From NCBI RefSeq assembly GCF_016587415.1, contig NZ_BNJI01000002.1, forward strand, positions 496,001 through 560,000: a DNA stretch of 64,000 nucleotides, written 5' to 3'. Numbering within the stretch: position 1 is the first letter of the stretch; each line of letters starts with the position of its first letter. Below, piece by piece: positions 42,187 through 50,661 of the stretch. The notes below the pieces were generated by a model, which saw nothing but the letters and a program-made list of their open reading frames with translations, searched no databases and was not told the origin of the DNA. The position numbers and the translations under genes are program-made. This DNA is from Ktedonobacter sp. SOSP1-85. GTDB taxonomy: Bacteria > Chloroflexota > Ktedonobacteria > Ktedonobacterales > Ktedonobacteraceae.

Positions 42187-43455
42187 ATGCAAACACGCAA
42201 TAGTGTTGCCACTATATACCTGCTCTTGAGGGGTATCTCCTCGCTGTTTGTGGCCGTTGTCTATACGGTTGAGTTGATCTACCAGGCTCAAAGTATTGGG
42301 CTTAATCCTTTCCAACTCGTCCTGGCTGGTATGGTTAATCAACTGGTGGTCTTTGTGTGCCAGGCCCCAACGGGCGTGCTGGCAGATATGTATAGCCGCC
42401 GCTGGGCGGTGGTGAGTGGACTGCTTATCATTGGACTAGGCTTCTTGATCGAGGGCGGGATTCCGTCGTTCGCAGCTGTGCTCGCCGCCCAGGCGTTCTG
42501 GGGCCTGGGGTCCTCGCTGATGGATGGCGCTGACGCAGCCTGGATCGCCGATGAACTGGGAAGCGAGCAGGTAGGCTCGCTCTATCTGCGCGCGACCCAG
42601 ATTGGCTGGCTCTGTACCTTGCCGGGCATAGCGCTTGGCGCAGGTCTGGGCAGCATCCACCTGAATCTACCTATGCTTGTAGGTGGAGGCGGCTACCTGG
42701 CCCTCGGCCTGCTACTGGCCGTGATCATGCCGGAGCGTCGCTTCAAGCCCGCCACCAGGGAATCCGGCTCATCCTGGCGCCAGATGCAGCAGACACTGGT
42801 GAAGGGCTTCCGCCTGGTCCGCTTCCACCCCACATTGTTGGTTATCCTGGGAACAGGTGTTTTCTCGGGGGTTGTGGGAGAGGCCTTTGGGCGCCTATGG
42901 CAATATCACCTGCTGCACAATTTTGCCTTTCCAACTATAAGCAATCTGCCCTCAATCACCTGGTTTGGTGTTATCGAGATCGTCATTGCCCTGACAAATA
43001 TCGTCGGGATAGAGATCGCTAAACGCCGCCTTGATACCAACAACCAGCGAGCCGTGGCCTGGGGCCTCTGGCTCATTGAGGGCGCCACCCTACTGGGTAT
43101 TGTGCTCTTTGCCCTCTCCGGACAATTTGTCCTGGCCCTGGCGGGTCTCTGGCTCCTCACGACCGCCAATGGACCTCGCATTCCTCTCCGGCAAGCCTGG
43201 ATTAATCAGCATACGCCCTCCAGCGTTCGCGCCACCATTCTCTCGTTTAACTCCCTGGTGGGCGCGCTGGCGGCGATAGCAGGTGGGCTGCTCATTGGCG
43301 CGCTGGCTACAGCCCTGACAACCCGGCCCGCTCTCCTGTTCTCCGGGCTGCTACTGCTTCCCGCCCTCTACCTCTACGCTCGAACCCTTCGCGGGAAGCA
43401 ATCAATTACGACAACAAAAACTGAGGAGGAAGACATCATGCCCGAAAATACGTAA
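42187..43455 (+). CDS. MFS transporter
   Basis: A 422-residue protein with about 12 TM helices. The TM2-3 loop motif TGVLADMYSRRWAVVSGLL, the charged central loop (MPERRFKPATRESGSSWRQM) and RIPLRQAWINQHTPSSVRAT mark an exporter-like MFS member, distant from the one at 13428. ATG 42187 after AGAGG is preferred over 42160. The extreme 3' end has a strong internal Shine-Dalgarno sequence followed by ATG and only five codons (MPENT), as if the start of a lost downstream gene had been left in frame. Confidence 0.85.
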   Translation: MQTRNSVATIYLLLRGISSLFVAVVYTVELIYQAQSIGLNPFQLVLAGMVNQLVVFVCQAPTGVLADMYSRRWAVVSGLLIIGLGFLIEGGIPSFAAVLAAQAFWGLGSSLMDGADAAWIADELGSEQVGSLYLRATQIGWLCTLPGIALGAGLGSIHLNLPMLVGGGGYLALGLLLAVIMPERRFKPATRESGSSWRQMQQTLVKGFRLVRFHPTLLVILGTGVFSGVVGEAFGRLWQYHLLHNFAFPTISNLPSITWFGVIEIVIALTNIVGIEIAKRRLDTNNQRAVAWGLWLIEGATLLGIVLFALSGQFVLALAGLWLLTTANGPRIPLRQAWINQHTPSSVRATILSFNSLVGALAAIAGGLLIGALATALTTRPALLFSGLLLLPALYLYARTLRGKQSITTTKTEEEDIMPENT

Positions 43456-43479
43456 TCGCGTCTCATACATACATAAACG

Positions 43480-43719
43480 TGCGCTACTGACGTACGCGCC
43501 TACGCAAGTGTGCTGGATGAAGGACTTGCGTAGGCGCGTACCTTGTGCCCTTTAGTGGTAGATTCACGTAGTTCGTCGATGTAGGGTCCATGCTGGCATG
43601 GACTGCCGAGGCCCGCAGGCCGAGACCCGAGCGCAAGCAGATCGCTTCGCTCGCAGTGCATGCCAGCATGGACCCTACAGATGTTGTGAATTCACCATTT
43701 AGGGTAGTCAGTAGCGCAC
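43480..43719. repeat. Family B element interrupted by a family A element
   Basis: The left end is GTGCGCTACTGACGTACGCG (43480 on); inner arms 43492-43509 and 43524-43541 pair exactly. The matching right end GTCAGTAGCGCAC is found only at 43707-43719. The 165 bp between (43542-43706) is a family A element with its own imperfect inverted ends (CCCTTTAGTGGTAGATTCAC and GTGAATTCACCATTTAGGG) and two facing palindromes. Removing it would restore a continuous family B element. This shows nested insertion. Confidence 0.8.
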
Positions 43720-43830
43720 CTCCTTCGCTGGTGACGCGGCAGGGTGGGCTGCTCCTCAAAAGCCACTCCGGCTCAGATTTCAAATTCCTCCCTTGAGAGA
43801 TATACTGTGAGCAAGCTAGGAGCAAACATC

Positions 43831-43998
43831 ATGACTCAACGACCATTAAGCCCAGAAGAAAAACTGCATATTGTTCGACACCTGATAAGCGGCGAAAAGT
43901 ACCTGGGCCAACTCAGTCGTGAGTACGAGGTCTCGCATACCGTCATCAGCAACTGGCATGAGGCCTCTATTTTTGAGGTAGGCAATGAAAGTCAATGA
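43831..43998 (+). CDS. HTH mini-protein resembling the start of a transposase
   Basis: A 55-residue protein, MTQRPLSPEEKLHIVRHLIS followed by YLGQLSREYEVSHTVISNWH, a clear helix-turn-helix of the IS3/IS630 OrfA type, then a short tail. TAGGAGC precedes the ATG. It overlaps the start of the kinase by 14 bp. It may be a truncated transposase piece whose end now overlaps and couples to the kinase gene, or a genuine small regulator. Confidence 0.55.
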   Translation: MTQRPLSPEEKLHIVRHLISGEKYLGQLSREYEVSHTVISNWHEASIFEVGNESQ

Positions 43999-45160
43999 GA
44001 AGCAACGAAAGCATCGACAAGCTGACCACCGTCACTCGTGGCGGCATTCTCCTCTCCTTGGCTATCCTCTTGCTGTTCTCTTTACCGCCGGCGCGTTTTT
44101 GATTCCCCTGTCTGAGAAATCTTTGGGTATTGAGGATCGTTTTATTGAGCCGCCGTTTGTCATCGCTATGCTTCTGGTTGGATGGCTCTGGGGTATCGGT
44201 CCAGCACTGCTGGCTTTGCTTCTCGAAATCCTTGCTCTCGATTATTGGATTGTCCCTCCTTTAGGAGGTATTGATTTTTTCCTCTGGCCCGATATTGTTT
44301 CATTCGCGCCGTTTATTCTCATCCAGCTCATTGTCCTGGGTCTGATCGTCGTTCAGAAAAACTACCGGCAACAGCTTCTCCATGCTAACCAGGCGATCTC
44401 TCAACATGCTGAGGAATTGGCGGAGAGCAATGCTCAACTCGAACAAGCGGATCGGGTCAAAGATCAGTTTCTCTCAATGGCCTCCCACGAACTGAAAACA
44501 CCGGTGACGGGTATTCAAGGGTATGTACAATTGCTCCTGCACCGATCGAAGAAGCAATGCATACAGAATCCGGAATGGCTTCCCATGTACGACGCTCTGG
44601 GTAAAGTGGATGAACAGACCCGGCGGTTAACGGAGCTAGTGAATGATTTGCTCGATATCAATACGTTGCGTTCAGGGAAGATGCCGGTGCACCTGGCATC
44701 CTGTGAGCTAGGTTGCCTGTGCCGGAGGGTTGTCGAAGAACAACAGGCTTTGGTAGGTCGTTCAATCGATCTGCGACTTCCTGCCGATCCTGTGACCGTG
44801 CAAGTCGACGACAGACGATTCTCTCAGGTCGTGACCAATCTGGTCAGCAATGCTTTCAAATATTCACCTAAGAATACGTCCATACTCGTGGAGGTGAGCC
44901 AGAGACCAGGAGAGGCCATCCTTGCAGTTCACAATGAAAGCCCTGTGCTTACCAAAGAACAACAGAAAACCCTTTTTGAGCCATTCTATCGGAGTCCTGA
45001 AGCCCGATCCTCCGCGACATCCGGATGGGGGCTGGGACTTGCCATTTGTAAAGAAATTGTTGTATCGCACAACGGACGCATCTGGGTAGAGTCTTCGGCA
45101 GAAAAGGGCACGACCTTCTTTGTCGCCTTGCCTCTTCCAACAAGTTCGGAAAGCGCATAG
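43985..45160 (+). CDS. Membrane sensor histidine kinase (DUF4118/KdpD-like sensor, HisKA)
   Basis: A 391-residue kinase. Four TM helices (about 24-120) form a DUF4118-like module (WLWGIGPALLALLLEILALD, WIVPPLGGIDFFLWPDIVSF). A coiled coil (about 128-160) leads to SMASHELKTPVTGIQGYVQL with the phospho-accepting His. The ATPase shows VVTNLVSNAFKYSP (N box) and GWGLGLAICKEIV (G2). The G1 Asp-x-Gly-x-Gly is replaced by VHNESPVLTKE, so ATP binding may be altered. No response regulator is adjacent. It overlaps the HTH mini-protein upstream. Confidence 0.85.
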   Translation: MKVNEKQRKHRQADHRHSWRHSPLLGYPLAVLFTAGAFLIPLSEKSLGIEDRFIEPPFVIAMLLVGWLWGIGPALLALLLEILALDYWIVPPLGGIDFFLWPDIVSFAPFILIQLIVLGLIVVQKNYRQQLLHANQAISQHAEELAESNAQLEQADRVKDQFLSMASHELKTPVTGIQGYVQLLLHRSKKQCIQNPEWLPMYDALGKVDEQTRRLTELVNDLLDINTLRSGKMPVHLASCELGCLCRRVVEEQQALVGRSIDLRLPADPVTVQVDDRRFSQVVTNLVSNAFKYSPKNTSILVEVSQRPGEAILAVHNESPVLTKEQQKTLFEPFYRSPEARSSATSGWGLGLAICKEIVVSHNGRIWVESSAEKGTTFFVALPLPTSSESA

Positions 45161-45252
45161 CTCAAAAACGCGCGACAAAATCATATTCAATCGTATCAGA
45201 CTATTCAGTGGGTATGTGTTACAATAATTGAGCTGTAACGCGCAAGAAGCCG

Positions 45253-45906
45253 ATGACAAACAGTGAGAAAGAATGGATGCAAGTATCTATGGACTACCAA
45301 CAGGTCACGACCCTTTTGCAAGAAGCCTACAATCGCGAGAGTGCCAGCAAGCGCAACCAGGCCAAAAAAGAGGATTGGAAGGTTGCCGAGCGGCAGGATT
45401 TTCTCGACCTCTTACAACGTGAGGGGAAGCAAACACTGCTAGAGGTGGGAGCAGGAACCGGCACGGATGGCCTCTTCTTTCAGCAGCAGGGCCTGCGCGT
45501 CGTCTGCACCGATCTCTCGCCTGCTATGGTCGAACTATGCCGCGAGAAGGGCCTGGAGGCTCACGTCATGGATTTCCTGAGCCTGGACTTCCCCCCCGCC
45601 TCCTTCGACGCGATCTACGCGCTCAACTGCCTGCTCCATGTGCCAACAAAGGATCTCCCCAGTGTGCTGGAGAAGCTGCGCGACCTCCTCCGCCCAGGCG
45701 GGCTCTTCTTCCTTGGCGTCTACGGCGGCAACGAGCAGGAGGGTATACATGAGGAAGACTCGCATAAACCATCCCGTTTCTTTGCCCATCACACCGACGA
45801 GTTCATGCGCGAGGCCGTCTCACCCTTTTTTGAGATTGTCTCCTTCAAATCTATCTCAATCACAAATTCAGATTGGCGCTTTCAATCCCTGGTGCTCAAG
45901 CGCTAG
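45253..45906 (+). CDS. SAM-dependent methyltransferase
   Basis: A 217-residue class I methyltransferase: LLEVGAGTGTDGLFFQQQGL (motif I), VVCTDLSPAMVELCREKGL (motif II), SFDAIYALNCLLHVP and LLRPGGLFFLGVYGGNE (motifs near the active site). The start may be 45253, 45274 or 45289; AAGAAG precedes the first. The C-terminus FFAHHTDEFMREAVSPFFEI is typical of small-molecule methyltransferases. It converges with an Asn/Gln-rich frame on the other strand. Confidence 0.87.
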   Translation: MTNSEKEWMQVSMDYQQVTTLLQEAYNRESASKRNQAKKEDWKVAERQDFLDLLQREGKQTLLEVGAGTGTDGLFFQQQGLRVVCTDLSPAMVELCREKGLEAHVMDFLSLDFPPASFDAIYALNCLLHVPTKDLPSVLEKLRDLLRPGGLFFLGVYGGNEQEGIHEEDSHKPSRFFAHHTDEFMREAVSPFFEIVSFKSISITNSDWRFQSLVLKR

Positions 45907-46226
45907 TGTGTTTTGAGCTTTAAATCGAGGTCCAGGTTGGGTAATAAGTGATAACTATTATGGTTGACTTGATACTCAACCGTGCTTCCCTGATTGTTTA
46001 CCTGGTTTCCGCTATTGCCTGCATTATCCTGGTTATTGCCCTGGTTCCCTGTGTTCCCCTGATTGGTTCCGGTATAATAGTTGGTGGCATTGTTGTTGTC
46101 AGAGCCCTGATTGACTAGATTATTTATCTGGTCTTTATTTCCCTGGCCCTTAGGGGGAGATTTCCCGGAAGATGTCCCCGCGTTATTGACCTGGTTGCCA
46201 GCATTCGCGGCATTATCCTGGTTCAA
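45903..46226 (-). CDS. Asn/Gln-rich low-complexity protein, doubtful
   Basis: A frame of 107 residues on the minus strand made of NQG/NN repeats (GNQGNNQDNAGNSGNQVNNQ...). It is open further upstream without ATG to a TAG near 46300, reading LSLLFIGADQGNLGNQ, which might be the end of a signal peptide. The opposite strand shows only GGTT/CCTG repeats. It could be a secreted, amyloid-like or adhesive peptide whose N-terminus is lost, or a non-coding repeat. No ribosome binding site is found. Confidence 0.35.
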   Translation of the reverse strand: MNQDNAANAGNQVNNAGTSSGKSPPKGQGNKDQINNLVNQGSDNNNATNYYTGTNQGNTGNQGNNQDNAGNSGNQVNNQGSTVEYQVNHNSYHLLPNLDLDLKLKTH

Positions 46227-46323
46227 ACCTACATTGTAGCCCTGGTTCCCTAAATTCCCCTGGTCAGCTCCTATAAACAGCAGTGATAAGGATATCTATT
46301 GTCCCACGACGACATAATTAATT

Positions 46324-48417
46324 ATGCGAAGATATATTTCTAACTTTTATCATCCTACTTCCAGGGAAATCCAGCAACTCCCTCCAGTACTGGGAGCAAG
46401 GGACCTTGTGGTCTTCTTGCTCTTTGATGTGGTGGTCTTTTCAGACGTGATGCTGATGCAAATAGAAGAGCCCTCGGCTCTGCTCTACTGGATACTTGGC
46501 GCATGTATCTTCTTATTCCCTGCCGCCCTGGTCCTCCAATGGCTAATAAAGCGCTTGCCGGGACAGGGAAGCTTTTATGCCTGGACCAGTCTTGTCTTTG
46601 GTACAGTGCCTGGTTTTATCGCTACCTTTAGCGTGTGGATTACAGGCATGATCCTTACCGCCGCGTCCATTGAAAATACAGTGGGTTATCTGCGCATTCT
46701 CAAACCAGGATGGCTTGCGATGCCTGTTCAGCAAGGCATAGCGATGATGATAGTGCTCTTGCTTGTCACGGGTATCAGTTGTATACCTCTTATTCACTTA
46801 AAAAAACTTTTATTTTATGCCTGCATCTGTTACTGTGCTCTCTACATTATCTTAGGCGTAGATGCCCTCTTATGGTTGCTTCATGGCCACCACTCGGCCC
46901 AGCATTGGACTCAACCTGAAAACTGGCTCCTGATGAACAGCAATGTGCAGCATAACTATAGTGTGGTTATGCTCTCATTCCTTGGCGTTAATCACCCTCT
47001 CTTTCTTGGGAATGAGGTGCGCGGAGGAGAGGCAGGGCTACACCGGGCCTCCAGCTATGTCTGGTGGGGAAGCGTCATCACGCTTCTCCTCCATCTACTC
47101 GCGACAATGAGTGCGTCTGTCTTCCTCTTCTCTCACCCTACTAATGAACTACAAGCGGGGTTCGAACTCTCCTTCAAGGAACTAGGCTCACGCCTGGCCC
47201 CTCTGGCTGTAGTTGTACTCGCTGGCGCGGCTATCTTCCAGGCCGTGGTCTTCATGTTCCTTTTCGCTCGTTTACTGGTAACCCTGGCTCAGCACCAGCG
47301 TGCCCCTTCTTCCTTCGCGCGCGCCTATCTTCCAGGCGTCCCCCTCCTCAGCCTGCTCCTACAGGCACTGGTGATTGGTATCGTGCTCTCGCTTGGTTTT
47401 ATTCTGCTCCCCTCTCTGTTTGGCGAGAACGCTGTTTTTGTGGAGATGACACGCAATGCTTACCAGATCCTGCTGGCGGGAGCCAGTGTGATTCTTTTAG
47501 GTTCGATGGTCCTAATTTTTCTACTGCCCGTCCTGATCGTCTATCATAGGCCCTTACAGCATGAGTTGTCTCTACGTGTGCGGCCCAAACATATTTTCCT
47601 GCTCCTGGTCGCGCTTATGGGGGTCAGCGCATCACTTCTGGGTATCTGGACCACGCTTTCTGCTTCCTGGATCACAACGCTCTCCAACAAACGTTGGAGC
47701 AGCATTGTGCTTATCGTTGTGCTCGTCATCTTGCTCTTAAGCTGGTTATGCGGCGAGTCGCCACGCCTGCGCACGCTGGCGCACTATCAACAGGATGAGA
47801 CGACAAAAGAGCAAACCTTGCGTGAACAACTACAGGAGGCGTATCAACAACAGGAGGTATTACTCTCAGAGCTGGACCGCCTCTATCGCGAACAGGCACT
47901 CGCCGCGCTCACCGACCCCGTGACGGGCCTCCCTAATCATCGGGCTGTGATGAACGCCCTTGAGGCAGCTTTCAAGGCAGCTACAACCCCCTTTGCCATC
48001 ATCTTTATGGACCTGGATCATTTTAAAAACATCAATGACCGCTGGGGACACCGGGCAGGAGATGCAATCTTACACGAGGTTGGACAGCGCTTACGCGCGG
48101 GGATACGCGCAGGAGATTTTATTGGTCGCTATGGTGGCGAAGAGTTCGCCGTACTATGCCACAATGTGACGCTTGCGCAGGCCAGCGAGATGGCACAACA
48201 GCTTCAACTCACCCTGGCGCGCCATCCCTGTTCCTGGCACACAGAAGGGCAGACGCATAACATTGTCGTTACAATAAGTATAGGTATAGCCCTCTACCCA
48301 CTACACACGACAACACAAGCGACTCTCCTGGAACTGGCAGATCTCGCCATGTATCAGGCAAAGCAAGCTGGGCGAAATTGTATCTGTATCGCGTCAACTA
48401 GAGATGAGCAGGTTTGA
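46324..48417 (+). CDS. Permease-like (APC-fold) membrane protein fused to a diguanylate cyclase GGDEF domain, copy 1
   Basis: A 697-residue fusion. The first about 470 residues have 12 to 14 TM helices arranged like amino-acid/polyamine permeases (SFYAWTSLVFG as after TM2, SFLGVNHPLFLGNEVRGGEA in the TM6 region). A coiled coil (about 480-525) links to a GGDEF domain (about 530-690): DPVTGLPNHRAV, DLDHFKNINDRWGH, and the active site GRYGGEEF (about 603-607), all intact. The product-inhibition I-site RAGD is present 5 residues before it. The protein probably makes c-di-GMP in response to a bound or transported solute. Only 3 bp separate it from its paralogue. Confidence 0.85.
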   Translation: MRRYISNFYHPTSREIQQLPPVLGARDLVVFLLFDVVVFSDVMLMQIEEPSALLYWILGACIFLFPAALVLQWLIKRLPGQGSFYAWTSLVFGTVPGFIATFSVWITGMILTAASIENTVGYLRILKPGWLAMPVQQGIAMMIVLLLVTGISCIPLIHLKKLLFYACICYCALYIILGVDALLWLLHGHHSAQHWTQPENWLLMNSNVQHNYSVVMLSFLGVNHPLFLGNEVRGGEAGLHRASSYVWWGSVITLLLHLLATMSASVFLFSHPTNELQAGFELSFKELGSRLAPLAVVVLAGAAIFQAVVFMFLFARLLVTLAQHQRAPSSFARAYLPGVPLLSLLLQALVIGIVLSLGFILLPSLFGENAVFVEMTRNAYQILLAGASVILLGSMVLIFLLPVLIVYHRPLQHELSLRVRPKHIFLLLVALMGVSASLLGIWTTLSASWITTLSNKRWSSIVLIVVLVILLLSWLCGESPRLRTLAHYQQDETTKEQTLREQLQEAYQQQEVLLSELDRLYREQALAALTDPVTGLPNHRAVMNALEAAFKAATTPFAIIFMDLDHFKNINDRWGHRAGDAILHEVGQRLRAGIRAGDFIGRYGGEEFAVLCHNVTLAQASEMAQQLQLTLARHPCSWHTEGQTHNIVVTISIGIALYPLHTTTQATLLELADLAMYQAKQAGRNCICIASTRDEQV

Positions 48418-48420
48418 ACT

Positions 48421-50511
48421 ATGCTTACATCTTCACAGAAGCCCTCACCCCTACCATCCTTGCCAGCTATACTCAGCACACGCGACCTGATTGTACTTGT
48501 AGTAAACTTTGTACTGCTCATCGACACTATTGCATATGCCCAGTTTGCCGGAGGTAGCGCCTTACTTCCTTTACTTGTCGGCATCGTATGCTTTCTCCTT
48601 CCGTCCGCCTTTATCATACAGTGGCTCACCAGCCGCCTCTCACACTGGGGGAGCTATTATGATTGGGTCGAGCACCTATTTGGGCGTTATACCTTTATTG
48701 TTATTTTTAATGTCTGGTTCCCCAGTATTCAAACGCTTGGAGGGATCTTAATCGGCCTGGCGGGCTCCGTTCAGGATAGCCTGCCTTACTGGCTACAAAC
48801 CCCTGCGGGCAATAGCATCTTCTTACTAGGCATGCTCTTTCTGGCGGGATTTATGGCCTGCTTTCCCACGCGCCTCCTGCTCCGTTTTCTCCTTGTCGCC
48901 TGCCTCTTTACGATTGTAGCCTGCTTCTGGCTTGGGGGCATCTCACTCTGGTTTCTCTGGCATAGCCAGGCCTCCTCGCCTCTCTTGCTCATCTCTAGCT
49001 GGCACCTCAATAACACAACATCGCCTCTCTATGGCGAGATAATCTTTGCCCTATCAGGCCTTCCCTTCCCCATCTTCCTCTGGTCTGAGGTCCGCCAGGC
49101 ACACTCCGGGCGCCCGCATCCCTCAAGCTATGCCTGGTGGGGCGCGATCATCATCGGGCTCTGCTATCTTCTTATCTCCGCTTCCCTGCTCATCCTGGTC
49201 CCTCCTACGGAGAAGAGCACCCTGCTTACCGCGGGACAGGTGATCTCGCTCAAGCTGGGTAGCGGGCCCGGAGTCCTTTTCCGCTGGATACAGCTCTGTA
49301 ATTATGGGATTATGCTGACAACCTCGATCTTTTTCTATTCGCGTGCCCTCTTCTTGCTTGCCCAGCATCGCCGTCTCCCTGCCTTGCTCGCTCGCTTCAA
49401 TCGCTTTGGTGTTCCAATCTACAGTACTAGCGTACAGACCATCGCGACGGCCTGTCTCATGTTCCTCTCCTTCTTTATACTGCCACTACTTTTTGAAAAT
49501 CCTAATCAGCTAGGAGAGACGGCACAGATTATTTCACAGGTCTTCCTGGCAAGCTCAAGCGTGCTCTGGTCAGGTTCTATGATCGTTATGTTTCTACTGC
49601 CGATAATACTGCTTTTTCGTCCACACCGTTCTACGCACCGTCTCCGACGAGAGCGCATTGCGGTCTCGCTTATTTCGTTCGTGGGCATAAGCGCGACCCT
49701 GGCAGGTAGCTGGAGCGTATTGACCGTCTCCTGGATAGCCAATTACATTTCGGGTGCGCATTGGAGCATTCTCATTCTGCTGGTCGTATTCAGCACGCTT
49801 GGCATTAGCTACATTGGGAGCGAGTCTCCTCGTCTGAGAACATTTCTCCGTGAGCAAAAGTTGTTGATGGAACGGGAACGACAGATGAGGCAAGAACTCG
49901 ATCAGGCATATCATTACCGCCACCAACTGCTTGAAGAGCTAGGAAGGCTCTACCAGCAGCAGGCTCAGGCCGCGCTTACGGACCCGGTAACTGGCTTACC
50001 AAATCACCGTGCCATTATGGATAAGATGGAGGAGATACTTACGACCTGCCTCTCTGAGCAGCGTACCTGTGCGATCCTCTTTGTTGACCTGGATCGTTTC
50101 AAGCAGATCAATGATCGTTGGGGACATATCGCGGGCGATACCGTACTTGTGCAGATTGGTCAGCGCTTCCGCTCGGCTCTGACACCTCAGGAGTTCGTGG
50201 GGCGTTATGGCGGTGAGGAGTTTACCCTGATAAGTGCTGATAAAACGCTAGAGGAGGCGCTCGTACTCGCCAGGCGAATCCAAGCGCTTCTCACCTTTCA
50301 GTTACCTATCTCCCAGAGCGAGAACAACATAGCCCTTATTTCCGTTACCGCCAGTATTGGTATTGCGCTTGCACCACTTCATAGCACAACACTTGAGGGG
50401 TTACTGGAGTACGCGGACCAGGCAATGTACCAGGCCAAGCAGCGTGGGAGAAATGCCATCTGTTACGCATACAAACATGAGAACCTTATTTCTTGGAGAT
50501 GCTCTTACTAA
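48421..50511 (+). CDS. Permease-like (APC-fold) membrane protein fused to GGDEF, copy 2
   Basis: A 696-residue paralogue of the preceding protein with the same order: permease-like membrane half (SHWGSYYDWVEHLFGRYTFI; FALSGLPFPIFLWSEVRQAH), coiled coil (about 475-520), GGDEF domain with DPVTGLPNHRAI, DLDRFKQINDRWGHIAGD and GRYGGEEF (about 597). In contrast to copy 1, the I-site position reads TPQE, so product inhibition should be lost. The two membrane halves are diverged more than the cyclase halves, suggesting different ligands. Translation is probably coupled to copy 1 (3-bp gap). c-di-GMP would act on biofilm or cell differentiation. Confidence 0.85.
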   Translation: MLTSSQKPSPLPSLPAILSTRDLIVLVVNFVLLIDTIAYAQFAGGSALLPLLVGIVCFLLPSAFIIQWLTSRLSHWGSYYDWVEHLFGRYTFIVIFNVWFPSIQTLGGILIGLAGSVQDSLPYWLQTPAGNSIFLLGMLFLAGFMACFPTRLLLRFLLVACLFTIVACFWLGGISLWFLWHSQASSPLLLISSWHLNNTTSPLYGEIIFALSGLPFPIFLWSEVRQAHSGRPHPSSYAWWGAIIIGLCYLLISASLLILVPPTEKSTLLTAGQVISLKLGSGPGVLFRWIQLCNYGIMLTTSIFFYSRALFLLAQHRRLPALLARFNRFGVPIYSTSVQTIATACLMFLSFFILPLLFENPNQLGETAQIISQVFLASSSVLWSGSMIVMFLLPIILLFRPHRSTHRLRRERIAVSLISFVGISATLAGSWSVLTVSWIANYISGAHWSILILLVVFSTLGISYIGSESPRLRTFLREQKLLMERERQMRQELDQAYHYRHQLLEELGRLYQQQAQAALTDPVTGLPNHRAIMDKMEEILTTCLSEQRTCAILFVDLDRFKQINDRWGHIAGDTVLVQIGQRFRSALTPQEFVGRYGGEEFTLISADKTLEEALVLARRIQALLTFQLPISQSENNIALISVTASIGIALAPLHSTTLEGLLEYADQAMYQAKQRGRNAICYAYKHENLISWRCSY

Positions 50512-50661
50512 TTCCAAAGGTCTAAGGCTGGTTACTACAAAATATCCTCAACCGTTCTACGAACTGAATAGATAAATGCCACTATAAGGCTACAGAACAC
50601 CGCTCATTGCCGCAGAAACCAGACCCTTCTCAATTTTTTCATAGTAACCGGAGGTTATTTC

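Noticed and set aside
43480..43719. Possible CRISPR array because of repeated palindromic units
   Set aside because: Units are inverted rather than direct, spacers are not of uniform length, and no cas genes are present.
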